Source: Paragordius varius (taxonomy: Eukaryota; Nematomorpha). Taken from it: a stretch of DNA of 64,000 nucleotides. Below are positions 38,153-51,090 of this stretch, one piece after another. The position numbers were made by a program, and so were the translations under genes. Position 1 is the first letter of the stretch. Every line of letters begins with the position of its first letter. The notes under the pieces were generated by a model that worked only from the letters and a program-made list of their open reading frames with translations, was not told the origin of the DNA and did not search any database. The stretch covers positions 10,912,001-10,976,000 of the forward strand of contig OZ176051.1 in the NCBI GenBank assembly GCA_964247055.1, written 5' to 3'.

Positions 38153-39633
38153 TTAATATAAACTTTCCCACCATTTTTGAATCTTCTCCTTAATTAATGG
38201 GATTACATTCCTTAAAACTAAGCCGTAATAAGATGCAGTATTCTTCTTTGCACATTTAGTTTCTACATCTTGCAGCGTACGAAACATAGTTTTATATTTA
38301 TATTGAAATTGAGTCAACGAGGATTTCGCAACCTCTAACGCTGGACTTTTATGATCTTGGCTGTAGTTTATTATAATAGTTGGGTCATTCGCACCATCCA
38401 AACCGTATGTTTTGTTTATATGTATGTAAGCACCGTACCCAGGTCTCTTCGGACAAGGATAATTAAGGATGGTCAGAAAGGCACATATAGTGTGATCATG
38501 ACATCCCATACCAATAACCTTATCATCATAATTCTTATTAGTTAGGAATTGGTTGAGTCGAGTCATGAAATACCCCAAAAGGCTGACTTGCAGTTTATCG
38601 TTATTTTGAATGGCATACTTAAACATATTATCTACAACCTTATCTAAAGCTTGAACCTTGCCAGAATCGGATGTCCATTCGGGTAAAGCCAAAGTGGAAT
38701 CATTGATTAGGGATTGCAAAGTTGCTTTTTCACGATTGGCTTCTTTTGCATCGTAATATTCATTCTCGTTATTTTGTTCATTTTTTTGGCCCTTAAGTGG
38801 AGGTGCGACATAAGCTCTATCAATTAATGCCTTAATGCATTGGATATAATCGGTTAAATAATACAGCTCTGCTATATCGAATAAACTGTTCGTAAAAAAT
38901 GACTTATGATATACTGCTTGCCAAATCTGATTTATTATAACTGAGTTGTTTAATAAACTTTGATTGAAATTTGGATTCGAAAGTAAATTTTCCACAACAT
39001 CAAATTTAAAGTTTTTACACGTTTCAGCTGCGCTAAGGAACAAGTCGGCATTAGTATCTTTTTGAATTATATTTCCGTTTGATTGAATGTAGTTTATAAA
39101 ACTCTTATGTCCGCCACGCATATCTAAAAGTCCAAAATTAAAAGCAAGCGTCGATTCTATACTTCTTTGAGCCGGGCTTGAGTATAGAATAACGTTATCC
39201 GCTTTGACATGACTTAAATGGCGATTCCTAATATAGCGCCCAACTTTTCTCAATTGATAAGCTCCATGCTCAGTTAACTGTCCAATACCTCGGGGGAAAA
39301 TTTTATCATGAACAGATTGACCAATGGTTACGTCTATTGTTTTTTCATACGCCCTTTCACCGTGCCGTAATAAAATTATTGATAAATCTATCACATATAT
39401 ATATAAATATATATATACATATATATATATATATAAACCGATGTTGTAGTATTAATGAAATAATTAAAATCGCTCAAATTAACTTCAAAAAGTAATTAAG
39501 TTTTAAATTAATGACTAAATGTTAGTATATTACGATAATTAATATAATAATTAAATTATTTTTAATTAGTTATTAAATTACCTTTTCCATAAACGCCCAC
39601 AATTAGGATCCATAAGATTAAAAAATTATTCAT
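38153..39633 (-). CDS. Secreted histidine acid phosphatase (two exons)
   Basis: Hydrolyses phosphate monoesters through a phosphohistidine intermediate, in the lysosome or outside the cell. Exon 1 (39,633-39,582) encodes a 17-residue signal peptide, 'MNNFLILWILIVGVYGK', and ends in phase 1 at GTAATT. Exon 2 (39,387-38,153) restores an Asp codon and runs to TAA, giving 428 aa, the usual size. The catalytic motif RHGER is at residues 25-29; 'SSPAQRSIES' supplies the second conserved Arg; 'HD' at 314-315 ('GMGCHDHT') is the proton donor motif. The usual Pro after RHGxR is absent (Ala-Tyr follows). The body lies in one uninterrupted exon, unlike the PLOD gene. It runs antisense to genes A and B; if the exons at 45,777 or 49,331 belong to gene A, it is nested in a gene A intron. 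Without exon 1 a Met start at 39,394 would be possible, but it lacks the signal peptide. Confidence 0.92.
39396..39437. repeat. TA-rich microsatellite in the phosphatase intron
   Basis: A (TA)n tract with small interruptions lies just upstream of the exon 2 acceptor (minus strand CTATC...), so the 194-nt intron ends in a TA run rather than a pyrimidine tract. Confidence 0.8.
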
Positions 39634-41168
39634 TCTTTTGCAAAAATTAAAAATTAATAATATAAATGCTAACAATTTAATAAGTAATTAGGTACCAGTT
39701 TTTATTTACACAGCAATAATGATTGCGCCTTTCTTAGAATGAATAATTATATTCCCCGAAATTTGCTTAAAACTTTGTAAAATAATATCAAATATTGCAA
39801 AGTCATTTATAAATAATCAATGTACACAATCGGAAAAAACAGATAAAATTTTACCTGTAGTTTTAATTTACGTTTTAATGATATCATGCCAACTAGAAGT
39901 AAACATATTATTTTTTACCATATCTCTATAATGTTAATATTGCGAAAAAACAATCGGGTTAATAATATCAATCATATATTTAATGGATGATAGTTACTGC
40001 TGAGATCTAATAAGGACTTATTGTAATTTGAAATATAAAAAATTCTATCTTTAAATAACAATACTTCTCTTATTTCATTTGTCATGTCATCTATTCTTTA
40101 TCTATATATAACCTCATAGTGCTAATTTCAATTTAATTTTGACAATTAAAAAAATATATAAAGATAGGATTTGCAACCATAAAATTTACAATCTATCCTT
40201 ATCGAAATTTGTATACATGGTGGCCACGAAAACAATTAATGGTTATTGAATCATATAACATCCGATAGCTCTTCAATACTTTTAGATATGATATAAAATC
40301 TAGATTTTATTTTCTGATTAAGTTTAAAAATCACATTTTCCCGCATTTGGTCAGATAAAATTAAAAAATTATACATGTACAAAATTTTATCTGTAATCCT
40401 AATTAGTGATTAAGCTTTTATTTTTTTGAGAAGCTCCATGAAATATTTACGAATATTAAAGCTAAAAAAACCCAATATCTCTTTCTTGCCATATATTAAA
40501 GATTTTAACTTTTGCCCTTATTTTGGAATCAATTGTCAACTCCTCAAAAAATAAATCATTTGGGTATAAGCAACCTTAAATTAAAATCAGTTGATAGAAG
40601 TATTTTCTACATCGAAAACTATATGAAAAATAATTATAAATGTTATAAGCGCTGCTTCCAAGCAAGTCTTTAATTAAAATAAAAGTAAAACTTTTTACCG
40701 CACAAGTTTTCTGATGCATATTGGATTCTAAAATGAGATTTTTCGTTAATAAAAATATAGCATCTTATTCCATAACAATTTGCATTATATGACATCTATG
40801 AACAAATTAGGCAGCGGATTGATTAGGAAATTAAAAACTGTTTCAAATATGAATGGCGCATTTATAAATAAATATATATAATTTTATTTAAATTGGTGTC
40901 CGAAAACTATTAAATATGATAACCGTTGACGGTTTATTTATCACTAATGACAATTCTTTGGGATATTGTAAATTATTGGTTTTTTTAAATTTTGGGCTTT
41001 CCATAAAATTTTATTATCAGAGTTTTAAAGGTCAATCAATGATTCTGAATAAAAAGTGGACATTGTTCTTTAATTGGCACAAGCGTCTGACGCTGAATTT
41101 GTTATAAACTTAAGATGCATAATTTGCTTAATTACAAATATCTAGACGAATCCCAATTTACCCGACAG
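39634..41168. other. Upstream region of the phosphatase gene
   Basis: AT-rich, with no recognised gene or repeat family. The phosphatase promoter should be near 39,640-39,900 on the minus strand. A 63-codon open frame at 40,916-41,107 has no recognisable features. Confidence 0.35.
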
Positions 41169-41308
41169 ATTTTGGGGTGATAAATATGTTGTTTGCAAAT
41201 TTTACACCGACTTATGCGGAAAATCATCCTGCAGTCATTTATAACATATTTGAAGGATCCAAACAAATCATTCACCAATTGGACAAATTTATGCAAATTT
41301 TTGCGCAG
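41169..41308 (+). CDS. Candidate exon, gene unassigned
   Basis: Acceptor CCCGACAG and donor GCGCAG|GTTTAT bound a 140-bp open segment that is more GC-rich than its surroundings and encodes 'FGVINMLFANFTPTYAENH' then 'FEGSKQIIHQLDKFMQIFAQ'. It enters with 2 bases and leaves in phase 0. It cannot follow the gene A exon ending at 35,420 (phase 2) directly, but its phase would fit the long frame of the exon at 49,331. It could be a gene A exon, part of another gene, or chance. Confidence 0.35.
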
Positions 41309-41483
41309 GTTTATATACAAAAGTTATTGATAACATATTATACTCGACTTGATTTCTTTAACGAATAAGGAAACGTTGTTAGATCTTTAGTAGAAATGAA
41401 AGAAACTTAAGAATAAATACAATTCGATGTTGTGATATAATTAATCATAACCTACACGCATGTAAACACATGCCTTTAATCGA

Positions 41484-44382
41484 ATGGGAAAAGTACGGTA
41501 TACCAACCCATCTCTTATCGATTTTTTTACCAAAAACATTGATTTTTACCTTCTCCGAATATTAGAAATAGTTAGATCCTATTTCTTACATATCATAACA
41601 TATTTCCTATTCACATTCTCCCATTCGAAGGACATTCTGCTAATGTTGAAATCACGTAATCTCAGCATCCGCATCGCCACATGGAACTTACGCGGAGCCT
41701 ACAACAATCACAAACTAGATATAGTCGTTAACGAAATGACTAAGCATAAAATTGACATACTAGGAATATCAGAATCACACATTCCCTTTACCGGAACTTT
41801 AGAATTTGACAATCATATTTTGTAAAATACAAGGGGTCGGTATAATAATGAACAAAAAGCTATTTAACTTATCGGACATTTTTAATTTAATCAATGAACG
41901 TATAGTTGCGATCCGCATACAAACAACCCCTTAACCCATTACTATCTTTCAAAACGCCCCTACCTCCTCTTACAGCGATGACGACTGTGAAAAATTTTAT
42001 GCGATCTCGACTTGGCAATTTCCCAAATCTTAAAAAAGGATAACATATTTATCTTAGGCGATTTCAATTCAATCATAGGAAGAGACAAAACACCTCCTAT
42101 AACAAGCGGCATGGACTTGGGCATAAAAAACGAGAGTGGAGACAGATTGATTGAATTTTGTGCTAACCATCGTTTTTTCGTCGCAAACACCTTTTTTAAA
42201 CAGCCCAAACGACGTGTATACACATGGCATTTCCCGTGTCAAGATACCGTAACCAAATTGACTTCATATTAGGTATGGTGAAATATAAAAGTTCATTTCA
42301 TAATGTCAAATGCCTACCAGGATTGGATTGCTACAGCGACCACAACCTATTGATCGCCAAACTCTGCATTAAATTACAACTTCCCAAAATATCCAAACCC
42401 ACCAGAACAAGATTAGATTATGATACAATCGACGACAAGTTTAGCACCGCTTTATCTGATTGTTTCGAGTGTAGAACGCTATACACACAATCTGCAGAGA
42501 CACAGCCGACGAATTTATACAGCCTCTCAAACGTACTAAACAAAAAATTAAATTGTCAACCAAAAGTCTCGAGATCGCAGAAAAACGTAAAGAATCCAAA
42601 ATCAAATGCAAATGGGATGAATACAAACAACTAAACAGTGAATTTCAGAAGAGTGCAAGAGAGGACAAAATAAGTATTATGACCAACTATGTGAAAAATT
42701 AGGAACAGACGCCAAAAATAACCGAAACCTTTTTGCCCATGCAAACAATATTATTCCACACAAAAAAGCTTTTTACAATGAACCCATGAGAAACGACCAC
42801 AACTCGATCATCACTGAAAAAGACGAAATTCGCAAACTCTGGCATAAACACATAAGTAAACTATACAACGTAAATAACCCCCAGACTATTAACGAACTTA
42901 CTCAACAAAAAGAACCACCTATTATGAAAGAAGAAGTGGAACTTGCGATAAAACACTCTAGTACCGGCAAATCAGAGGGGCATAGAGACATCCCTACTGA
43001 AATAATAAAATATATCCCATCAATATACTTACCAAATTATTTCAAACCATATTTGAGATGGAAAAAATTCCTGAGGATTGGTGCTTATCCATTATGATTC
43101 CTATTTTAAAAAAGGGTTACCCAAAACTGTGCGACAACTATCGCACCATAGCGCTCATAAACCAGGTGTCCAAAGTTTTCCTTAAAATAATACAGTTTTG
43201 ACTAAATACCATTCTTGACCCCTGGTTATCCACGATTCAGGCTGGTTTTCGAAAAGGTAAAGGATGCCGAGATATGATATGTAATATGAGGTGGATAATC
43301 GAGAAACACATCGAATTCAACAAAGAATTGCATATGTGCTTTGTCGATTTTTCCAAAGCATTTGATTCCATCCAGCACAATAAATTACGAAATCTAAAAC
43401 AACTTGGAGTATCAACACATCTAATCAACGTCATATTCTCAATTTACTTAAATTCCACGGCTGTAATATTTACACCTCACGGTATATCTAACTCATGTAA
43501 GATACAAGTCGGCCTACGCCAAGGATGCGTTTTATCCCCAATTCTTTTTAACGCATACCTCGAATGCATAATAAGAAACATCCCAGAAACTTATGGCATT
43601 AATGTAGGTGGAAACCTACTTACATCCACTACGCGGTTGATACAGTCTTATTCGCAGACAGTGTAGACACATTATCGCAAGTCTTGCAAGTGTTTACAAC
43701 TAAATGCAATAAATTTGGATTAAATATCAATTTTAAAAAAACAAAAGTCATGCAAATCAACCCGGCTCTAACTAATACAATAATCCTCAACGGCAACCAG
43801 ATCAGTAAACCTTTGCACGTACTTAGGGAGCATTATTAACAGTGATAACAACTCTACGCCATAAATAAAGCGAAGAATTGCTATCGCTAAAGCAGTCACA
43901 TTCAAAAACAAGATTTGGATGTCGCATGACATTAAACTAAAAACCAAAATCAGATTAATCAAGGCTACAGTTTTTCCAATATTCATGTATGGGGGGAAAG
44001 CTGGACACTGAAAAATTATGACGAACGTCAAATAAATTCTTTCGAATTATGGGTTTGGAGGAAACTTCTCTAAATAAAATCAGACAAAATTTCAAACACC
44101 AATATTTTAAATAAAATTAACCCAAATGTCACTTCTAGGCAGCTTAATACGGCAAAAACTCTTCTCATTCGGGCACATTATGAGAGCCAACTCACTTGAA
44201 AAGTCCCTGATGCTGGGAAAAGTGAGTGGTGCTCGAAAAAGAGGGAGAAGACGAACTCGTTGGATGAATAACATCCTGAAAGAAACCAACCAATCATTAT
44301 CTGAACTAAACACCAGATCCGGTAATCGCAGTGAATGGAGAAGTTATATTTTCAATGTTGCAGTTAGTCGGAATCGACCTTA
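41484..44382 (+). mobile_element. Decayed non-LTR retrotransposon (APE endonuclease + RT)
   Basis: An apurinic-type endonuclease is recognisable from 'IRIATWNLRGAYNNHKLDIV' (about 41,660), 'ILGISESHIP', 'ILGDFNSIIGRD' (42,050) and 'YSDHNLL' (42,340). Reverse transcriptase motifs follow: 'FVDFSKAFDSIQHNKL' (43,335), 'LRQGCVLSPILFNAYLE' (43,515), and a catalytic box reading 'YAVDTVLFADS' (43,630). The C-terminus 'FGHIMRANSLEKSLMLGKV' with 'KRGRRRTRWMNNIL' (44,170-44,280) is common in RTE-like and related elements. The frame shifts or stops about eight times. No clear poly-A tail or target duplication was identified, so the limits are approximate. Confidence 0.8.
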
Positions 44383-45776
44383 GCAACAACAAATAATGCA
44401 GAAAGAGCTATTATTGGTCATTTTGGTCTTTAAAATGGCCAAAAAGAGTCATTAGTTTAAATGTCTGTTTGTATGAATTATATAATTGTTAATAATAATT
44501 GAAGCGGGGGAATACAGTGACGCCTGTTCCCATTAAGAAATATCAGCGTAATAATACTTAGCAAGTTTTACTTATGCAACAAATTCATTAGAATTTATGA
44601 ATAATATTTAGGCATATATATATAATGTAAATCGCTAAATAAGTTGAAAAAGAAGATTTATTCCCAAAATGCCAAATACATCAGGAAATCCAATAATTGA
44701 AAAAACTTTAAAAAGGAATTCAATGATTAAAAACTTTAAAATATGCATAAGATATGTAACATTTACTTTGTACAAATCTTATGAATAATTCACATAATTT
44801 AGTAATTATATATTCGATGCATATGTATTTAAAACTTTGGTTGATAATGGCTAACAGTTGTAATATTGGACATTTATTTAATTTATTTGATATCAATATT
44901 TTTGCTTTTAAATATTAACTTATATGTAAGAAATCTATTCTAATTTCCGTATGTTTAATTGTTAATTGGAGAAAAATACATATATTTTCTAATGATATTG
45001 CCGACTAAGGATGCGTGACTGGATGAGGCTATATAGATATAAAATAATGATGCATAAAAAATTATATTATTACTCGAATAACAATTTTATAAAAAATGGT
45101 TTGGGTCAATACGGGTTCACTAAAGTTTATGATTATCGAAAGGCCTATGATTAGATTAATCTTAAAAGCCAAAATTTTTGTGTTATATTTTTTTCTATTT
45201 TGTAAGCGTCTCGTTAAGTCTTCAGCACATGTACACCTAGAGACATTATACAGGTTTTCGATATTTTATACAGCAAATAATAATTGGTAATAATGAAGGA
45301 AACCGGCTTTTAATAACTTAGGCCATACTTTGGTAAATAATCACGAGTAGGGACATTTTGAAAAAGTTGAAGGAGTTATATTCAACAAAATTTATAAACA
45401 TCGTGTTCGGCATATGTTAAATTAAATTAACCGAATCTTTGATATTTTAAAAACGTAAATATTCAATGAAAACCTAAAAACGCAATATAATATAAAAATT
45501 ATTATTTATATTGGGTTTTTGATTTTATCTTCCGAATATTAATGTAAATATATGATAAAAACTTTTAAGCTTATATTTTTGCCTTAACGATTTAAAACAT
45601 ACCTATAATCAGCTGTTTGGCGTATGTTCGTTTTAATATTTGTGCTTTTATGGCGTAAAAATTTTATTTTTCCGAATTTAGTACATTGTCTAATAATTTA
45701 AGTCTGTTCCTACAGATTTCATAATTTGATTATATAAATTATATATTTGTATATTTGTGAAAGATATATTTTACAG
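44383..45776. other. No recognisable gene
   Basis: Probably includes the 3' UTR of the retrotransposon up to about 44,560 ('gaagcgggggaatacag'). The remainder is AT-rich with no supported exon; an open 64-codon frame at 45,096 is not convincing. Confidence 0.4.
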
Positions 45777-45865
45777 TGGATTTGTATGGAGGTTTGCAAA
45801 TAACAATGGAAACTATGGATATACGCAACAACAGAGAATATACATATCATTTTACCAATTCCCTG
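45777..45865 (+). CDS. Candidate exon, possibly of gene A
   Basis: An 89-bp segment between acceptor ATTTTACAG and donor CCCTG|GTAAAA, open in two frames. Entered in phase 2, as the gene A exon at 35,420 requires, it reads 'GFVWRFANNNGNYGYTQQQ' and leaves in phase 1. Entered in phase 1 it reads 'DLYGGLQITMETMDIRNNRE' and leaves in phase 0, which would fit the long frame of the exon at 49,331. The sequence alone does not decide between them. Confidence 0.4.
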
Positions 45866-46744
45866 GTAAAATTAACTTAACGCTATTTTTTAAAGAAAGA
45901 CGGATATGGTCTAGTTATATATCGAAAAAACGCAAAAGCTAAAAAAAATTCTTCGTTATCAAAAAATTCATCATAATAATTAAATTATTAAAATTTAATA
46001 TGCAAAGGGTAAACTAATGCAGAACAAAAATTATGTTTTTACTTCCAATGCATTTGACTCATGTTGAGCGATTGTGTTTTGTGTTATCCGATTATATTTT
46101 AGTCCTGAAAAATAAATATATTACATATTAAATAACCTTTTTTTAACCAGAATTAATAATGAAATTTACGTAGATTTAAAAATATAATTTGGAATTTTTA
46201 TTAATTCATAAATTACCAGTTAGCTTTTATTGCGCTTAATCATAAAAAAATATTTTGTCTTTAATTTTTGTTTAAAGCCGCAGGATATTATCTTTCGACT
46301 GCGGGCCACTGTCTGACTATCATATTTAGCACAACACAAATTAGTAAAAAATAAAAACATTACTTTTGTGATAAAATAAATAGAGTTAAAGTTATAGAAT
46401 GATATAGGCCAAAGATAGACCAAAACGCTCAATTTCAAAAATCTATTATAAAAAAAACAAATAAAGTTTTGTAAAAAAATATTTCTAATAAATGATAATA
46501 CAACACAATGAAAGGGTCCGGTAAGCCTCTGCAAAAACCTGTGGTATGCAGTAGCCTTTGATTGGGAGAAAATTTGGAAACCATAATTTACAAAAATATT
46601 CTCACTAAATCTTCATTGTAATATCTTAAACAATTTTACTGAATAAGTCTATTCAGTAGGCAACAAATTATAAAAAATTGTGATGTTGTGTTTGCATTTT
46701 ACATTGCTATGTTTGAAATCTAATAAATTATCTATCAATGACAA

Positions 46745-46825
46745 TTTATCAAATGCGGCCCCCCTGAATTTTTGAGTCAAATGCGGCCCACGAAGTAATT
46801 TGGGTTGAACACCCTGTTTTACAAG
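46745..46825. repeat. 'Gcggccc' hAT-derived fragment
   Basis: 'atgcggcccccctg', 'gagtcaaatgcggcccacga' and 'ttgaacaccctg' match the block at 50,755-50,850 and, inverted, those inside C1 and C3. Only one end is preserved. Confidence 0.55.
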
Positions 46826-47239
46826 GTACTTAAAAGGCTTACAAGAATTAAAGCAGATGATAGTTTGGCCCCGAATTATTTTTTAATTTTTTATGTATTT
46901 ATTTTGATTACAAATATCTGCAAATGTGTCGAACAACTATGAAATTTTTTATTATATGGTGCACGGCCTTTCTTGTGAAATATTTTTTTGCGGCTCTGCT
47001 AAAATTTTCGGTAAGGACCGCTGATATATGTATATTTTCCACACAATTCGTGCAGAAATATGCTTATGTAGACCGAGTTTTTGATTTAAATTTTTTTATA
47101 TCCGAATCATGTGAGTTGATGTTTATGGCCCTATTTGGGCTTGAACCTTTTTGGACATAAAAAATCTTTGCACAAAACTGAGTTGATAATATTACTGCAT
47201 CGAATATAAAATATAATATATATATATATATATATATAT

Positions 47240-48695
47240 TAATGTGACCAGATATTTTGAACTTTGACCCAGTACAATATTAAAACATACATTGCCTGTT
47301 TTTACAACATCGGTGTGGTATATTACACAGTTTCCACAAAAAATATCCTGATGAAAAATATATATTCTGATAGGAAAATATCAAGATAATCATGGTGCTT
47401 TTGATTTTAACCTTTACGAGTTATTAAAGAAAGTTATTTACACTTTTGTGGTAGGTGCTCCGTATAAAATTGCAAACGGTGCGCAATTTTTTCAAATATT
47501 AAATGATTTATTTCAAAAAATATCATTAAAATAAATTATCTGCAAATAAAAAGCAAAATATTATTTGTAAAATTTTTGAATTGTTAGATGTGGTCTCTGA
47601 AAGTCCCAAATTTTTTGGCTTTAATGGATTGTTCTCTTAAAGAAAACACAAAAATTCCGATATTGTGCAATAATTTTAAATATATGCTAAATATCAACTA
47701 AATATATTTTTAAATAAATGTATACTTTCAAAAATTTAATTTTTAACAAAATTTTGTTAAGCGTTTGACATGTTATAACACTTTATATATATATAATTCG
47801 ATAATGCTATGCGTTTTTCTCACTCAGAATTAATGTGTTTTTTTATAAATTCACCAAAATTTGCAAGCAAACAAACCTAATTCTCAACCTTCAACATCAT
47901 TTTAGAAAAAGGGTTTTATTATATCTTAAAGCATTATATCGTTTTCATCATGCTTCAAAACAGTTTGAAATATGCTTCAACAAAATATCTCAAATTTGTT
48001 TATGCAAAAAATAAGAAAACAAAAAAAATAAAGTTAAAAAATAAATTAAGAAATATCATACCCCCAACTAATGAGTATAGAAACGTAAATAACTCTTTTT
48101 TTAATACGAAAACAGGTTATTTCGAATTCATGTGCCATATAATAAATTTTAGATAATATATGGGAATACAATTTTCTATATAATTTTCCGTTTGATAATT
48201 ATAACAAAGAATGAACTATTTAAACATCAAACATTTATGAAAATATCATAAATTAATGTTGGTATTAAATTTTAAGGCACCTCTTTTTGCGGAAGCCCTG
48301 AGTAAAAGAGCCATTAGCCTGAAACTTACGGTGTGAGATTTATCGTTCAGCCTAGCGCGAAAGGCTGCAATCATAAGCGGTTTTACCGATTTAAATCCCA
48401 ATTTTATGTATATTTCGAGCAGAAAGTAAAATATTAACAAATTAAAAAACAGGCCAATCTTAGTTTTTTACCTAAAAATAAACCATTATTTTACAAATTA
48501 TGGGGTTATTTTACAGAGGTACTAATTGAATTCTAAAATAATTTTTTTGAATAAATAAAGGTAATTAATATCTAATTATAAAAATTTAATTTTTTTTAAT
48601 TTCAAAAAGCAGTACAAAAGTGGGCGCAGTACAGGCGCAGTTTTTTTTGAAAACTTAGTACTGTACTGCGAAAAACAGCCTATCTGGTCACATTA
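47240..48695. mobile_element. hAT miniature element D2
   Basis: Begins TAATGTGACCAGATATTTTG and ends TATCTGGTCACATTA, flanked by ATATATAT on both sides (47,232-47,239; 48,696-48,703), an 8-bp duplication within a TA tract. It aligns along its whole length with D1 once the insertion in D1 is removed. No transposase coding. The open frames inside (47,950, 48,246) are not conserved in D1. Confidence 0.85.
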
Positions 48696-49246
48696 ATATA
48701 TATATATATATACTTATATTAGGTTTTTCGATACAAATCATGTGATACTTTTTATGTCGAGTTTATACCATTTTAAGCGATATTTTGTATAAACTCTCTA
48801 TGTATAAAAAATATAAATAGCTAAACAAAATATTTTCTTACCGTATGAATTTTTTGATTCAACTTTGACGATACACGGCGATTTTTATATTTTAAAAGCT
48901 TTTCAGGGATCTTAGAATATGTAGAATCCTACTCAATAACTTCTGTTAAAGATTATTATGATATATACAACAAATTAATTTTTATTATTTCCGCTATTTA
49001 TTATCGACCTAATGTGCGATAAAAATGTTATTTTTTGGATATAACTTAAAAATAAAACAATTTTTAGACTTTAACCGATTTATTTCGATATTCCTCATCC
49101 TGAAGCTTTTGACTATCGAATGATATAAGATTTTTACGCAGTCGTTTTTCGACCTTCATTTTCACACAGCGTAATACGCTTGATTCGGGCTAATCAAACC
49201 TTATTGAAACCAAATATTTTAACGATACTTAGTAAATAATGTTAAA

Positions 49247-49253
<7 letters not shown>

Positions 49254-49292
<39 letters not shown>
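49254..49292. repeat. (TA)n microsatellite
   Basis: A TA run about 40 bp upstream of the candidate exon at 49,331. Confidence 0.9.
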
Positions 49293-49297
<5 letters not shown>

Positions 49298-49330
49298 TGA
49301 TAATTCTAATTTTTCTGTTTTCTACTCCAG

Positions 49331-49645
49331 TTAACAATACGTCAGGCAAATTATATTTTGGAGATAACAGAGCGTCCCAAAATTCAGATAACAAAGCTTT
49401 TTCAGATCATAATGCGCCTTGAACTATCAATCAATAGCACCTTAAATTTAATCCACAGTTCTGTTTCCCGTGGATTCAATATTCAACCGATGATAAATTA
49501 CTACGAAATAAACTTCTCAACCTTCAAGATAGAATTTAACACTTTTAAATATGGTATTATATATGCGACTATGGATGATTGTCCAGGCAAATTGACTGAA
49601 AGAGAATATTTTAATTTATTAATCATTAATCAAACCCTCTATTAA
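49331..49645 (+). CDS. Candidate terminal exon, possibly of gene A
   Basis: Follows acceptor CTACTCCAG and is more GC-rich than its flanks. In phase 0 it stays open for 104 codons to TAA at 49,643, with beta-like segments 'MINYYEINFSTFKIEFN' and 'YGIIYATMDDCPGKLTE' that recall the aromatic stretches of gene A. In phase 1 (direct continuation of the 45,777 exon) it reads 'VNNTSGKLYFGDNRASQNSD' and stops at 49,420-49,422. The length and composition favour the long frame, but that needs an additional exon to reconcile phase. No homologous family was recognised. Confidence 0.5.
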   Translation, partial: LTIRQANYILEITERPKIQITKLFQIIMRLELSINSTLNLIHSSVSRGFNIQPMINYYEINFSTFKIEFNTFKYGIIYATMDDCPGKLTEREYFNLLIINQTLY

Positions 49646-50754
49646 AATTTACATTTTAGAATGTGATTCATACGATTTCCAATGCAAAAAATAAATACAT
49701 TGTTTCATTGAATATACATAAAATTATAATTAGCTTTTTAAAAATTGAGTTATCTGTCAAATCACGTTTCCGCGCTCATTTCCGAAGAGTAAATTTTATA
49801 ACACATTTATAATAATATTTTATAATCAATGTTTTTTTCCTCATTTATGCTTCCAAAAAAATTATTAATGAGATATAGGCCCATGTGAATGAGCCTGTTT
49901 AGCCGGCTCAATCACATGAATAACTAATCGAGTTGTTGTTCACAAAAATAGGTTCTGTTTCAAATCAAGCAAAATATATTTTGTCTCTTAACATTACTCA
50001 AAAGTAAATATTTGCGCTTTGATTAAAAAATATTATCTCAAAAATTTAGATTTTCCAATTCATTTAAAATCAAGCACCCTGGGAATTTAGCAAAATAAAA
50101 TAATTTCAAATTATATATCTAATTAAAATATCTATTTTTACTCCTGTTAAGAATCGCTTAAAAACGCTTGACAGCAAATTAGTCTCTGTGGTTTAACAGG
50201 TATTTGTGTAAGTGTGGATGTTATGGCAAGATTTAAAGCGTGTTTATTTTTGATTGTGGATCACTGGCTTCTGTCGAACGATAATGTGTTTTAACCATTC
50301 CGTTTGTTTTGGGTGACAAGGTACTGATGTTAAATGATATTTTCCGTTTTCATAGAATTTTTAACTCCATAGATGGAGAATATAACGCATTTTCGGTATA
50401 ACATTCTTGGTGATTCATATAGTATGAATTCGTCTAGAAAATTTAAAGGTATATATTAACTTGATAGCTCTTTGACTCATTTGAAATAGCTGTCGATTAG
50501 AACTATCCAATAAAAATTGTTTTAGGGCCTGAAATATCTAGATGTTATTTCACCCAAATTGCTGTGTTTGTAATTTAATTGTATGTGCTTTCAATTTTCG
50601 CATTGGTCGATTTTCTTGACAATTTATGTCGCTTTCCATGTTGTACCAAAAGATTATTTTCGCTTGTTAGTTTTTGTACAAGCTATCCATTTGGCAACGA
50701 ATTTGTTTTTTTGCTTGCATATTATCATATGTTAAAAATTTACTAAAATATTAA

Positions 50755-50850
50755 TGAATGCCCATATATATTTCGAAGGCGGTCAGATTTTTTGAGTCAA
50801 AAATGCGGCCCACGAGCAATTTGTGTTGGTCACCCCTGTGCTAGTCTATA
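50755..50850. repeat. hAT-derived fragment ending GGTCACCCCTG
   Basis: Carries 'ttgagtcaaaaatgcggccc' and ends 'gttggtcacccctg', the reverse complement of the CAGGGGTGACCAAC terminus widespread among animal hAT elements. Related blocks occur at 1255, 4617, 46,745 and around 60,985-61,145. Confidence 0.6.
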
Positions 50851-51090
50851 GAACAATCTAGTTAGTTCAGATTCCAAAATTTTAGTACTTGTTGAAATTA
50901 TGAGAGGCCTGATAAATAAGTTTTTATTAATATTTCTACGATTCTCTGTACTTTGAAAATGCAAAATGATGCGTTTAATTAAGACTGGACAAAATTATCA
51001 TAGTTTTTATTATTTACTTATAAATATTGCAATATTAAATTGAAAAAAAAAACCATGATTATAATACTTTACCTTGAAATGTTAAAAAAT

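Noticed and set aside
37853-38161. 102-codon plus-strand open frame beside the phosphatase
   Set aside because: Phe/Leu-rich with no recognisable domain or splice context; likely chance in AT-rich DNA.
42441-44313. Minus-strand open frames over the retrotransposon
   Set aside because: They are shadows of the endonuclease and reverse transcriptase frames on the plus strand.
45608-45630. CAGCTGTTTGGC motif repeated near 11,090 and 62,484 as a regulatory element
   Set aside because: Three scattered occurrences in intron or intergenic AT-rich DNA, without a consistent position relative to genes; more likely repeat debris.
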